Origin: Salibaculum halophilum
GTDB taxonomy: Bacteria > Pseudomonadota > Alphaproteobacteria > Rhodobacterales > Rhodobacteraceae
DNA: 64,000 nucleotides
Direction: 5' to 3'
NCBI RefSeq assembly: GCF_002094885.1
Contig: NZ_MSIT01000014.1
Span: forward strand, 1-64,000
In this document: positions 27,323 through 36,899 of the stretch, in pieces
Layout: each line of letters opens with the position of its first letter
Numbering within the stretch: the stretch's first letter is position 1
Notes under the pieces: model-generated
Told to the model about the DNA's origin: nothing
The model's database searches: none
The model's input: only the letters and a program-made list of their open reading frames with translations
Program-made: the position numbers and the translations under genes

Positions 27323-28863
27323 TGGGCAATCTTCTGACCATCACCACCTTCATCCCGACCATCGCGGCGGTGATCCTGGCGGTCTTCCTGCGCGGCGAGG
27401 ACGAGGCGGCGCAGCGCAACGCCAAGTGGGTGGCCATGGCCGCCACGGTGATGACCTTCGTGGTCTCGCTGTTCATCCTGTTCGGGTTCGATCCCGCCGA
27501 CACCGGCTTTCAGTTTGTCGAGGAACGCGACTGGCTGCTGGGGCTGCAATACAAGATGGGCGTCGACGGGATCAGCGTGCTCTTCGTGATGCTGACCACC
27601 TTCCTGATGCCGATCACCATCGCGGCCTGCTGGAACGTGACGAGCCGGGTCAAGGAATACATGATCGCCTTCCTGCTTCTGGAAACGCTCATGCTGGGCG
27701 TGTTCATGGCGCTGGACCTGGTGCTGTTCTACCTGTTCTTCGAGGCGGGCCTGATCCCGATGTTCCTGATCATCGGGATCTGGGGGGGCAAGGAACGCAT
27801 CTACGCCGCCTTCAAGTTCTTCCTCTACACCTTCCTAGGATCGGTGCTGATGCTGGTGGCCATGGTCACCATGTTCTACGAGGCCGGCACCACCGATATC
27901 GAGACGCTGCTGACCTATCCCTTCGCGACCGAGACCATCACGGTCATGGGCGTGCATGTCATTGGCGGGTTGCAGACGCTGCTCTGGCTGGCCTTCTTTG
28001 CCAGCTTCGCGGTCAAGATGCCGATGTGGCCGGTCCATACTTGGCTGCCGGATGCCCACGTGCAGGCGCCCACCGCCGGGTCGGTCGTGCTGGCCGCGAT
28101 CCTGCTGAAGATGGGCGGTTACGGCTTCCTGCGGTTTTCGCTGCCGATGTTCCCCGCTGGCACCGAGGTGCTGGGCGATCTGGTGCTCTGGCTCTCGGCC
28201 ATCGCCATCGTCTACACATCGCTGGTGGCGCTGGTGCAGGAGGACATGAAAAAGCTCATCGCCTACAGCTCGGTGGCGCACATGGGCTATGTCACCATGG
28301 GTATTTTCGCGGTGAACCAGCAGGGCATCGACGGCGCGATCTTCCAGATGCTCAGCCACGGGTTCATCTCGGGGGCGCTGTTCCTTTGCGTCGGGGTGAT
28401 CTACGACCGGATGCACACCCGCGACATCGACGCCTACGGCGGGCTGGTGAACCGGATGCCGGCCTATGCGCTGATCTTCATGCTGTTCACCATGGCAAAC
28501 GTGGGCCTGCCGGGAACCAGCGGCTTCATAGGCGAATTCCTGACGCTGATGGGCGTGTTCCAGGCCAACACCTGGGTCGCCGCGGTGGCCACCACGGGGG
28601 TGATCCTCTCGGCGGCCTACGCGCTATGGCTCTATCGCCGTGTTGTCATGGGCGACCTGATCAAGGAAAGCCTCAAGTCGATCACCGACATGACCCCGCG
28701 CGAGCGCGGCATCTTCGCACCGCTCGTGGTCATGACACTTCTGCTGGGGGTCTACCCCAGCCTTGTCACCGACATTATCGGCCCCTCGGTCGAAGCGCTG
28801 GTGGGGCAGGTCACGACCGCGCAGGCGGCGTTCGAGCCCGCCACCATGATGGCCCAGCAGTAA
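27322..28863 (+). CDS. nuoM: NADH-quinone oxidoreductase subunit M
   Basis: NuoM is the second antiporter-like pump subunit. The 513-residue protein includes [17 protein letters not shown] with the conserved Glu, [31 protein letters not shown] with the key Lys, and [20 protein letters not shown]. The ATG at 27322 overlaps the last base of the nuoL TAA (TAATG). An upstream in-frame start at 27226 is a nuoL shadow. nuoN follows after 12 bp. Confidence 0.97.
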   Translation: MGNLLTITTFIPTIAAVILAVFLRGEDEAAQRNAKWVAMAATVMTFVVSLFILFGFDPADTGFQFVEERDWLLGLQYKMGVDGISVLFVMLTTFLMPITIAACWNVTSRVKEYMIAFLLLETLMLGVFMALDLVLFYLFFEAGLIPMFLIIGIWGGKERIYAAFKFFLYTFLGSVLMLVAMVTMFYEAGTTDIETLLTYPFATETITVMGVHVIGGLQTLLWLAFFASFAVKMPMWPVHTWLPDAHVQAPTAGSVVLAAILLKMGGYGFLRFSLPMFPAGTEVLGDLVLWLSAIAIVYTSLVALVQEDMKKLIAYSSVAHMGYVTMGIFAVNQQGIDGAIFQMLSHGFISGALFLCVGVIYDRMHTRDIDAYGGLVNRMPAYALIFMLFTMANVGLPGTSGFIGEFLTLMGVFQANTWVAAVATTGVILSAAYALWLYRRVVMGDLIKESLKSITDMTPRERGIFAPLVVMTLLLGVYPSLVTDIIGPSVEALVGQVTTAQAAFEPATMMAQQ

Positions 28864-28875
28864 GGATTTCGCCTG

Positions 28876-30315
28876 ATGATCTCTGCCGATCTCGACACCA
28901 TCCTTCCCGAAATCATCCTGTCGGTCTATGCCATGGGCGCGTTGTTGCTGGCCGTCTATACCAGCAAGGACAGGATGGCCGGGACGCTGACGTGGACGAC
29001 CGGGGGGCTGTTCCTCGTGCTGGCGCTCTGGATCGGCTTTGCCGGTCAGGGTACCACTACGGCCTTCGGCGGCATGATCGTCGATGACGCCTATGCGCGG
29101 TTCGCCAAGGTGGTGATCCTGGCCTCGGCGGCGGCGGTCCTCGTCATGGGCGAGAGTTACATGGCCCGGCGCGACCTGCTGCGGTTCGAATACCCGATCC
29201 TGATCGCGCTGGCCGTGGTGGGCATGATGATCATGGTGTCGGCGGGCGATCTCATGGCGCTCTACATGGGGCTGGAGCTGCAGTCGCTGGCGCTTTACGT
29301 CGTGGCCGCGCTCCGGCGCGACAGCGCGAAATCGACCGAGGCCGGCCTGAAATATTTCGTCCTCGGCGCGCTGTCCTCGGGACTGCTGCTTTACGGTGCC
29401 TCGCTGACCTACGGCTACGCCGGCACCACGCTGTTCTCGGGCATCATCGAGGCGACGTCGGACGGCGTCTCGCTGGGGCTGCTCTTCGGGTTGGTGTTCC
29501 TGATCGCTGGCTTCGCCTTCAAGGTCTCGGCCGCGCCCTTCCACATGTGGACGCCGGATGTCTACGAGGGCGCCCCGACGCCGGTGACCGCCTTTTTCGC
29601 AACGGCACCCAAGATGGCGGCCATGGGCCTTTTCGCGCGCGTGGTGCATGACGCCTTCGGCGGCACCGTGGGCGACTGGCAGCAGATCGTCGCCTTCCTC
29701 GCCGTGATTTCCATGTTCCTGGGCGGGATCGCGGCCATCGGCCAAACCGACATCAAGCGCCTGATGGCCTATTCCTCGATCGCGCACATGGGCTTTGCCC
29801 TGATGGGGCTGGCCGCGGGCACGGCCTTCGGCGTGCAGGCCATGTTGATCTACATGACGATCTACATCGCCATGAATATCGGCACCTTCGCCTTCATCCT
29901 GACCATGGAAAAAGACGGCCGCCCGGTCACCGACATTGCCGCGCTCAACATGTATTCCCGGGTCGAGCCGGGCAAGGCGCTGGCCATGCTGGTGCTGCTG
30001 TTCAGCCTGGCGGGTGTGCCGCCGATGCTGGGCTTTTTCGGCAAGCTCTACGTGCTGCGCGCCGCCGTCGATGGCGGGCTGGCCTGGCTGGCGGTTCTCG
30101 GGGTTCTGGCCTCGGTCATCGGGGCCTTCTACTACCTACGCATCGTCTACTACATGTATTTCGGCACGCCGACCGAGGACGCGCTCGATCGCAACGCCTC
30201 GCCGGTTCTCTGGTCGCTGCTCATGGGGTCGGCGGTCGTGATGGTGGTCGGGATCGTGAACCTCTTCGGGGTGGAACCGATCGCACAAGCGGCCGCGCGC
30301 GCCCTTGCAGGATAA
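28876..30315 (+). CDS. nuoN: NADH-quinone oxidoreductase subunit N
   Basis: NuoN is the proximal antiporter-like pump. The 479-residue protein has the expected features: [48 protein letters not shown] with the conserved Lys, [19 protein letters not shown], and a C-terminal [20 protein letters not shown] helix. It is the last structural subunit of complex I in the cluster. The birA frame begins 11 bp before its stop codon, so expression continues into cofactor genes. Confidence 0.97.
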   Translation: MISADLDTILPEIILSVYAMGALLLAVYTSKDRMAGTLTWTTGGLFLVLALWIGFAGQGTTTAFGGMIVDDAYARFAKVVILASAAAVLVMGESYMARRDLLRFEYPILIALAVVGMMIMVSAGDLMALYMGLELQSLALYVVAALRRDSAKSTEAGLKYFVLGALSSGLLLYGASLTYGYAGTTLFSGIIEATSDGVSLGLLFGLVFLIAGFAFKVSAAPFHMWTPDVYEGAPTPVTAFFATAPKMAAMGLFARVVHDAFGGTVGDWQQIVAFLAVISMFLGGIAAIGQTDIKRLMAYSSIAHMGFALMGLAAGTAFGVQAMLIYMTIYIAMNIGTFAFILTMEKDGRPVTDIAALNMYSRVEPGKALAMLVLLFSLAGVPPMLGFFGKLYVLRAAVDGGLAWLAVLGVLASVIGAFYYLRIVYYMYFGTPTEDALDRNASPVLWSLLMGSAVVMVVGIVNLFGVEPIAQAAARALAG

Positions 30316-31057
30316 ATGGCCCGCCGGGGTTGGGCGCATAATCCTGCCCCGCACTGACAGCACCCTGTCCGAGGCCGCACGGCGCTTTTCCGACCTGTCC
30401 GGGCCGACGTGGATTCTGGCCCACGACCAGACCGCGGCGCGCGGCCGGCGGGGCCGTGCCTGGGCCAATCCACCGGGGAATTTCGCCTCGACCCATGTGA
30501 CGGGGCTGGACCGCCCGGCGGGCGAGGCCGCCCTGCGGTCCTTCGTCATGGCATTGGCGCTGCACGATGCCCTGGCGGCGGCGACCGGTCGCGCGGACCT
30601 GCTGGCCCTGAAATGGCCCAACGACGTGCTGCTCGCGGGGGGCAAGGTGGCGGGCATCCTCCTGGAAAGCGTCACCCTCCAGGGGCGTGTGGCGGGGCTT
30701 TCCGTCGGCGTGGGCGTCAACCTGTTCGCAGCGCCCGACCCCGAGAGCCTGGAGCCCGGCGCGGTAACGCCGGTGTCGCTGCGCGCGGAAACCGGCATCA
30801 GCATCAGCGACCTCGATTTCCTCGGCCTGCTGGCCCGCGCCTATGCCGTGCGCGACCATGACTTCATTACCTACGGCTTTGCCCCCATCCGCGAGGCCTG
30901 GTTGCGCCTCGCCGCCCGCCGCGGACAGGCGATTACCGCCCGCCTGCCCGGCGAAGCGGTCACCGGCACCTTTGAAACCGTTGACGAAAACGGGTATCTG
31001 GTCCTGACGACGGCCCGGGGCCCGCGGCGGATCGCGGCCGCCGACGTGGTCTTTTGA
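30305..31057 (+). CDS. birA: Biotin--[acetyl-CoA-carboxylase] ligase (no DNA-binding domain)
   Basis: The enzyme attaches biotin to carboxylase carrier protein through biotinyl-AMP. The 250-residue protein starts directly at the catalytic domain: [10 protein letters not shown], then [18 protein letters not shown] (biotin/ATP loop), [20 protein letters not shown] with the catalytic Lys, and a small C-terminal SH3-like domain. It lacks the N-terminal helix-turn-helix, so it is not a repressor. The frame offers no ATG; TTG 30305, overlapping nuoN by 11 bp, fits the WPAGVGR start seen in relatives. Confidence 0.93.
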   Translation: MQDKWPAGVGRIILPRTDSTLSEAARRFSDLSGPTWILAHDQTAARGRRGRAWANPPGNFASTHVTGLDRPAGEAALRSFVMALALHDALAAATGRADLLALKWPNDVLLAGGKVAGILLESVTLQGRVAGLSVGVGVNLFAAPDPESLEPGAVTPVSLRAETGISISDLDFLGLLARAYAVRDHDFITYGFAPIREAWLRLAARRGQAITARLPGEAVTGTFETVDENGYLVLTTARGPRRIAAADVVF

Positions 31058-31071
31058 AAGGCGATCCCCCG

Positions 31072-31845
31072 ATGCTCCTGTGTATCGACTGCGGCAACAC
31101 GAACACGGTCTTCGCCCTGTGGGACGGGCAGAAGTTCCTGTGCACCCTGCGCACGAGCACGCATCACGCGCGCACGGCGGATGCCTATTTCACCTGGTTC
31201 TCGACCCTGCTGGACCACTATCGGATCGAGCCCGAGATCACGGATGTCATCATATCCTCGACAGTGCCGCGCGTCGTATTCAACCTGCGCGTCTTTGCCG
31301 ACCGGTTCTTCGGCTGCCGCCCGCTGGTGGTGGGCAAGCCCGACTGCCCGGCGCCGATCCCGCCGCGCGTGGATGCGGGCACCTCCGTGGGCCCCGACAG
31401 GCTGGTCAATGCCGCCGGGGCGCATGACCGGCACGGCGGCGACCTGATCGTGGTGGATTTCGGCACCGCGACGACCTTCGATGTCGTGGCGCAGGACGGC
31501 GCCTATGTCGGCGGCGTGATCGCGCCCGGCGTGAACCTCAGCCTCGAGGCGCTGCACAGCGCCGCCGCGGCCCTGCCGCATGTCGACGTGACCAAGCCGG
31601 ACCGGGTCATCGGCACCAACACCGTCGATTGCATGCAATCGGGGGTTTTCTGGGGCTATATCGGGCTGGTCAGCGGCATCTGCGACCGGATCAAGGGCGC
31701 GTATGACCGCCCCATGAAAGTCATCGGAACGGGTGGCCTCGCCCCGTTGTTCAGTACCGGCGAGGCGCTATTTGACACCGTTGAGGGTGACCTGACCATG
31801 CACGGTCTGACGGTCATCCATCGCCACAACAAGGAACACACCTGA
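31072..31845 (+). CDS. coaX: Type III pantothenate kinase
   Basis: CoaX phosphorylates pantothenate in the first step of coenzyme A synthesis. The 257-residue ASKHA-fold protein shows LLCIDCGNTNTVFALWDG (phosphate loop), VDAGTSVGPDRLVNAAGAHD and LIVVDFGTATTFDVVAQDGAYVGGVIAPG. Type III enzymes are not feedback-inhibited by CoA and need a monovalent cation. The start at 31072 follows GAAAGGCGATCCCCCG; an in-frame ATG-like start at 31054 would add six unconserved residues. It sits between birA and rnj, 2 bp before the latter. Confidence 0.95.
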   Translation: MLLCIDCGNTNTVFALWDGQKFLCTLRTSTHHARTADAYFTWFSTLLDHYRIEPEITDVIISSTVPRVVFNLRVFADRFFGCRPLVVGKPDCPAPIPPRVDAGTSVGPDRLVNAAGAHDRHGGDLIVVDFGTATTFDVVAQDGAYVGGVIAPGVNLSLEALHSAAAALPHVDVTKPDRVIGTNTVDCMQSGVFWGYIGLVSGICDRIKGAYDRPMKVIGTGGLAPLFSTGEALFDTVEGDLTMHGLTVIHRHNKEHT

Positions 31846-31847
31846 CA

Positions 31848-33512
31848 ATGAGCAGCGACAGACTGATTTATCTCCCCCTCGGCGGCGCGGGGGAGATCGG
31901 GATGAATTGCTACGTTTACGGCTATGGGCCCGCCGGGGCCGAACGCCTGATCGTGGTCGATCTGGGCATGACCTTTCCGGACATGGACACCACGCCGGGG
32001 GTCGACCTGATCTTTCCCGACGTGTCCTGGCTCGAGGCCCGCAAGGACCGGATCGAGGCCATCTTCATCACCCATGCTCACGAGGACCACGTCGGCGCCG
32101 TGGGCCACTACTGGGAAAAGCTGGGCGCGACGATCCATTGCCGCGCCTTCACCGCCAATATCGCCCGGCGCAAGATGTCCGAGCACGGCTATTCCGAGGC
32201 CACCGTGCGCACCTTGGGCGCCTGGCCCGAGGACAGCGTGACGGCGGGCCCCTTCACCGTGGGCTTCGTGCCGATCAGCCACTCGATCCCCGAAAGCTCG
32301 TCACTGGTGATCGACACGCCCGAGGGCCGGCTGGTCCATACCGGCGATTTCAAGATCGACGAGACGCCGGGCGTCGGCGAACCCTTCGACCGGGCGCTCT
32401 GGGCGCAGGTGGCCGAACCGGGGGTCAAGGCGCTGATCTGTGACAGCACCAATGTCTTCTCGGCCCATCCCGGCCGGTCCGAGGCCAGCGTCGGCCCCGA
32501 GATCGAGGGCCTGATGAAGACCGCGCCGGGCATGGTGGTGGCGACGACCTTCGCCTCGAACGTCAGCCGGGTGCGGACCATTGCCCAGGCCGGTGTGGCC
32601 GCGGGCCGGTCGGTCTGCCTGCTGGGTCGGGCCATGCGGCGCATGATCGAGGCGGCACAGGAGACCGGCATTCTTGAGGATTTTCCATCGGTGGTCAGCC
32701 CGGAAGAGGCCAAGGATATCCCGCGCGAGAACCTGCTGCTGGTCGTCACCGGCAGCCAGGGCGAACGCCGCGCGGCCAGTGCCCAGCTGGCCAATGGCAA
32801 GTACATGGGGCTGAAGATGGCCGAGGGCGACACCTTCCTGTTTTCCTCCAAGACCATTCCGGGCAACGAACGCGGCGTCATCCGCATCATGAACCAGTTC
32901 TCGGAGATGGGCGTGGACGTGATCGACGACAGCGCCGACCGCTACCACGTCTCGGGGCACGCCAACCGGCCCGACCTCAAGGAGATGCACGCGATCTGCC
33001 AGCCCGCGCTGGTGGTGCCCATGCACGGCGAACACCGCCACCTGCGCGAGATGGTCAAGCTGGCGGGTGAGGGGGGCTATCCCGGCGTGCTGGCGGTCAA
33101 CGGCACCATGGTCGACCTGGAAGTCGCCAAGCCGGTCGAGTTCATCGAGACCGGCCGCGTCTATCTGGACGGGCACGCCCACGTGGGCCAGTACGACGGA
33201 ATCGTGCGCGACCGGATCCGCATGGCGCTGAACGGGCACGTTACGGTGACGCTTGTCATCGACGAGGACAACGAGCCCCTCGGCGATCCCTGGTGCGACC
33301 TGATGGGGCTGTCCGAGACGGGGCGCAACAACGCCGACCTGGCCGAGGCGCTGGAAAGCGCCCTCGGCAGCTGGCTGCAAAAGGCCGACGCCAAGGTGCT
33401 GCGCGACGATACAACGCTGGAAAAGGACCTGCGCACGCTGACACGGCGCACGGCCGAAAACGAGATCGGCAAGAAACCGGAAGTGACGGTCGTTATCAGC
33501 CGCCTGAGCTAG
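31848..33512 (+). CDS. rnj: Ribonuclease J
   Basis: RNase J is a metallo-beta-lactamase/beta-CASP enzyme with 5'-3' exonuclease and endonuclease activity, used in rRNA and mRNA maturation. The 554-residue protein has GGAGEIGMNCYVY, the zinc motif ITHAHEDHVGAVG, LVHTGDFKID, the beta-CASP segments GSQGERRAA and FSSKTIPGNE, and VSGHANRPDLKEMH. The length is normal. It ends the nuo-birA-coaX-rnj run, followed by a hairpin against the convergent helicase gene. Confidence 0.95.
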   Translation: MSSDRLIYLPLGGAGEIGMNCYVYGYGPAGAERLIVVDLGMTFPDMDTTPGVDLIFPDVSWLEARKDRIEAIFITHAHEDHVGAVGHYWEKLGATIHCRAFTANIARRKMSEHGYSEATVRTLGAWPEDSVTAGPFTVGFVPISHSIPESSSLVIDTPEGRLVHTGDFKIDETPGVGEPFDRALWAQVAEPGVKALICDSTNVFSAHPGRSEASVGPEIEGLMKTAPGMVVATTFASNVSRVRTIAQAGVAAGRSVCLLGRAMRRMIEAAQETGILEDFPSVVSPEEAKDIPRENLLLVVTGSQGERRAASAQLANGKYMGLKMAEGDTFLFSSKTIPGNERGVIRIMNQFSEMGVDVIDDSADRYHVSGHANRPDLKEMHAICQPALVVPMHGEHRHLREMVKLAGEGGYPGVLAVNGTMVDLEVAKPVEFIETGRVYLDGHAHVGQYDGIVRDRIRMALNGHVTVTLVIDEDNEPLGDPWCDLMGLSETGRNNADLAEALESALGSWLQKADAKVLRDDTTLEKDLRTLTRRTAENEIGKKPEVTVVISRLS

Positions 33513-33543
33513 GGCGGAAGGACCATTGTCACGCGGTGCGGCG

Positions 33544-33569
33544 GGATGGAAATTCTGGAATTTCCATCC
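33544..33569. terminator. Hairpin between convergent rnj and helicase genes
   Basis: Perfect 11-bp arms, GGATGGAAATT and AATTTCCATCC, flank a CTGG loop. The right arm reaches the stop codon of the leftward helicase gene. It probably works in both directions, although T-runs are weak. The core AATTCTGGAATT recurs at 42653-42666. Confidence 0.6.
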
Positions 33570-35020
33570 TAGCCGGCGCGGCGTTCGTCGAAGCTCTTGA
33601 CGATGAAGTCGGGCGCATCGTCGCCCATGCCGACCACGGCCTCGTCCCGCGACGCCCGGCCGCGTCCGCCGCGGCTGCCCTTGGCGCGGCTGTCGGGCTT
33701 CTTCTCGGTCTTGGGCGCGGGCTTGGCCGCCGCGGCCTCGTCCGGCTCCGCCTCGGGCGCGGGGGCCGCGTTGGCCTTGGGGGTGTCCGCCTTCTTGCGC
33801 GACCGCGTGCGGCTGCGCTTGGGCTTGTCCTCGTCCGGCGCGTCTGCCTGAACGGTTCCTTTTTCGCCCCCGGCCATCGGGTTTTCCAGCCGCGGAATTT
33901 CCTTTTCCAGCAATTTCTCGACCGCCTCGAAGTACTTGTCGTCGCGCGGGCCGCAGATCATGACCGCCTTGCCCGAGCGCCCGGCGCGCCCCGTCCGGCC
34001 GATGCGGTGGACGTAATCCTCGGCATGGCTGGGCACGTCGAAGTTGAACACGTGGCTGACTGCGGGAATGTCCAGCCCCCGGGCGGCCACGTCCGAGGCC
34101 ACCAGAAGGCGGATCGACCCCTCGCGGAAGCCGTCGAGCGTGCGGGTGCGCTGGGATTGTTCCAGATCGCCGTGAATCGGGGCCGCGTCATAGCCGTATT
34201 TCTTGAGCGACTTGGCCACCGCGTCCACGTCCGTCTTGCGGTTGCAAAAGATGATGGCGTTGCTGCAGGCCGCGCCCTCGGCGTCGATCAGGGCGCGCAG
34301 CAGCTTGCGCTTTTCGCTGTCGGCCCGGTCCTTGCGCGACCCCTTGAACATGACCACGCCCTGTTCGATCGTTTCCGAGGCGGTGGCCTGGCGGGCCACC
34401 TCGATGCGGGCGGGGTTGGACAGGAAGGTGTTGGTGATCCGCTCGATCTCGTTGGCCATGGTGGCCGAGAAGAACAGTGTCTGCCGGGTGAAGGGGGTCA
34501 GGCCGAAGATCTTCTCGATATCGGGGATGAAGCCCATGTCGAGCATCCGGTCGGCCTCGTCCACGACCATGACCTTGACGTCCGACAGGATCAGCTTGCC
34601 GCGCTCGAAATGGTCGAGCAGGCGGCCCGGCGTGGCGATCAGGACGTCGACGCCCTTGTCGATGCGCTGGTCCTGTTCCTTGAAACTGACACCGCCGATC
34701 AGCAGTGCCTTGGTCAGCTTGGTGTACTTGGCGTAGGTGTCGAAGTTCTCGGCCACCTGGGTGGCCAGTTCGCGGGTCGGGCACAGCACCAGGCTGCGCG
34801 GCATCCGCGCCCGCGCGCGGCCGCGCTTGAGCATGGTGATCATAGGCAGGGTGAAGCCGGCGGTCTTGCCGGTGCCGGTCTGGGCAATGCCCAGCACGTC
34901 GCGCCCCTCGAGCGCGGGGGGAATCGCCCCCGCCTGGATGGGCGTTGGGGTTTCGTAGCCGGTTTCCTCGATGGCCTTGAGAACCTTGGCATCGAGTTTC
35001 AGGTCGGAGAATTTCGTCAA
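33569..35020 (-). CDS. DEAD-box RNA helicase, RhlE-like
   Basis: This 483-residue ATP-dependent RNA helicase carries the Q motif (TGYETPTPIQ), motif I AQTGTGKTAGF, motif II VVDEADRMLDMGF, motif III FSATM, and the C-terminal motifs ARGLDIP and HRIGRTGRAG. Beyond about residue 385 follows a low-complexity Lys/Arg/Ala-rich tail with an RGSRGGRGR segment, typical of RNA-binding extensions in RhlE-type helicases. The family acts in ribosome assembly and RNA turnover. It is convergent with rnj, an interesting pairing of RNA-processing genes. Confidence 0.92.
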   Translation of the reverse strand: MTKFSDLKLDAKVLKAIEETGYETPTPIQAGAIPPALEGRDVLGIAQTGTGKTAGFTLPMITMLKRGRARARMPRSLVLCPTRELATQVAENFDTYAKYTKLTKALLIGGVSFKEQDQRIDKGVDVLIATPGRLLDHFERGKLILSDVKVMVVDEADRMLDMGFIPDIEKIFGLTPFTRQTLFFSATMANEIERITNTFLSNPARIEVARQATASETIEQGVVMFKGSRKDRADSEKRKLLRALIDAEGAACSNAIIFCNRKTDVDAVAKSLKKYGYDAAPIHGDLEQSQRTRTLDGFREGSIRLLVASDVAARGLDIPAVSHVFNFDVPSHAEDYVHRIGRTGRAGRSGKAVMICGPRDDKYFEAVEKLLEKEIPRLENPMAGGEKGTVQADAPDEDKPKRSRTRSRKKADTPKANAAPAPEAEPDEAAAAKPAPKTEKKPDSRAKGSRGGRGRASRDEAVVGMGDDAPDFIVKSFDERRAG

Positions 35021-35200
35021 ATCAGGCCTTTCGCATGGTCGCGGCGTTGGAGACGGCCGCAGATACGCGCGCGGCCCGCCCGGCCGTATTGCCGTGGCGT
35101 CTTTGTACCGCTCGACTACGCGGCGCGATGTGCAAGGTCAAGACCATCGAGAACCGCGCGCCTGGCGGTCACGTGCCCGGCGTGGCCGTGCGGCACCGGT

Positions 35201-36808
35201 TCAGACCATCATTTCCTTGGTCGCCGACAGGGTGACCTCGGGGTAGTCGCGTTCGACCCGGTCGATGTCCCATTGCAGGCGGGTCATGTAGACAACGTCG
35301 CCGTCGTTGTCGTAGCTGATGTGCTGCTTGTTGGCCTGGGCGAAGTGATCCACGGCCTCGCGCGGGCCGTGGACCCAGCGCGCGGATGTGAACTGCGACG
35401 GCTCGAAGCGGACGGGCAGGCCGTATTCCATCTCGATCCGGCTGCCCAGCACCTCGAACTGCAGGGCACCGACGACGCCGACGATATAGCCCGCGCCGAT
35501 CATCGGCTTGAAAACCTTGGCCGCGCCCTCCTCGGCGAACTGGAACAGGGCCTTTTCCAGGTGCTTGGCCTTCATCGGGTCGCCCGCGCGCACCCCCTGA
35601 AGCAACTCCGGCGCGAAGGAGGGGATTCCGGTCACCTTGAGTGTCTCGCCCTCGGTCAGGGTGTCGCCGATGCGCAGCTGGCCGTGGTTGGGAATGCCCA
35701 TGATGTCGCCCGCCCAGGCCTCTTCGGCCAGTTCGCGGTCGCTGGCCAGGAACAGCACTGGGCTGGAGATCGCCATGGGTTTCTTGCTGCGCACATGGGT
35801 CAGCTTCATGCCGCGGGTGAAATGCCCCGAGGACAGCCGGACGAAGGCGACCCGGTCGCGGTGCCTGGCGTCCATGTTGGCCTGCACCTTGAAGACGAAA
35901 CCGGTGACCTTGCCCTCTTCAGGCGCGATCTGGCGCGGCGTGGCGCTGGTGGGCTGGGGTTCGGGGCCGAAGTCGCCGATGCCCTCCATCAGCTCCTTGA
36001 CGCCGAAGGAATTGATCGCCGAGCCGAACCAGATCGGCGTCATGGTCCCTTCGAGCACCGCCTGCGCGTCAAGCGTCGGCAAGAGCTCGCGCGCCATCTC
36101 GACCTCTTCCAGGAAGGGGTCAAGCAGATGCGCGGGGACATGTTCGGCCAATTTCGGATCGTCCAGCCCGTTGATCTGGATGCTTTCGGCAACCCTGTTG
36201 CGGTCGGCGCGGTCCATCAGGTCCAGCCGGTCGCGCAGCAGGTCGTAACAGCCGATGAAATCGCGCCCCATGCCGATGGGCCAGCTGGCCGGGGTCACGT
36301 CGATGGCGAGGTTTTCCTGAATTTCATCGATGATCTCGAAGGTGTCGCGGCTCTCGCGGTCCATCTTGTTGCAGAAGGTCAGGATCGGCAGGTCGCGCAG
36401 GCGGCACACCTCGAAGAGCTTGCGGGTCTGGCTTTCCACGCCCTTGGCCCCGTCGATCACCATCACCGCCGCGTCGACGGCCGTCAGCGTGCGGTAGGTG
36501 TCCTCGGAAAAGTCCGAGTGGCCGGGGGTGTCCACGAGGTTGTAACGGAAGTCCTTGAAATCGAAGGACATGGCCGAGGCCGAGACGGAAATGCCCCGGT
36601 CCTTTTCCATCTGCATGTAGTCCGAGCGGGTGCGCCGCGCCTCGCCCTTGGCGCGCACCTGTCCGGCCATCTGGATGGCCCCGCCGTAGAGAAGGAACTT
36701 CTCGGTAAGGGTGGTCTTGCCCGCGTCCGGGTGGCTGATGATCGCGAAGGTCCGGCGGCGGGCGATTTCCGCGGGCAGGCCGGGGCGGTTCGTGGCGGGT
36801 TGTGTCAT
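35201..36808 (-). CDS. prfC: Peptide chain release factor 3
   Basis: RF3 is a translational GTPase that recycles RF1/RF2 from the ribosome. The 535-residue protein begins its G domain with FAIISHPDAGKTTLTEKFLLYG (G1), followed by RGISVSASAMSF (G2), DTPGHSDFSEDTYRTL (G3) and FCNKMDRES (G4). Domain II and the C-terminal domain (PMIGAGYIVGVVGALQFEV) are present. It is the expected length. About 180 bp with no recognisable gene separate it from the helicase gene on the same strand. Confidence 0.96.
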   Translation of the reverse strand: MTQPATNRPGLPAEIARRRTFAIISHPDAGKTTLTEKFLLYGGAIQMAGQVRAKGEARRTRSDYMQMEKDRGISVSASAMSFDFKDFRYNLVDTPGHSDFSEDTYRTLTAVDAAVMVIDGAKGVESQTRKLFEVCRLRDLPILTFCNKMDRESRDTFEIIDEIQENLAIDVTPASWPIGMGRDFIGCYDLLRDRLDLMDRADRNRVAESIQINGLDDPKLAEHVPAHLLDPFLEEVEMARELLPTLDAQAVLEGTMTPIWFGSAINSFGVKELMEGIGDFGPEPQPTSATPRQIAPEEGKVTGFVFKVQANMDARHRDRVAFVRLSSGHFTRGMKLTHVRSKKPMAISSPVLFLASDRELAEEAWAGDIMGIPNHGQLRIGDTLTEGETLKVTGIPSFAPELLQGVRAGDPMKAKHLEKALFQFAEEGAAKVFKPMIGAGYIVGVVGALQFEVLGSRIEMEYGLPVRFEPSQFTSARWVHGPREAVDHFAQANKQHISYDNDGDVVYMTRLQWDIDRVERDYPEVTLSATKEMMV

Positions 36809-36899
36809 GCCGCCCCCTTAGCCCCTGCCGAAGCGAAGGGCAACGCGCCGCTGACCCGGTGCCGATCCGGTGCCGATCCCGACCCGATCCGGCGTGGGC

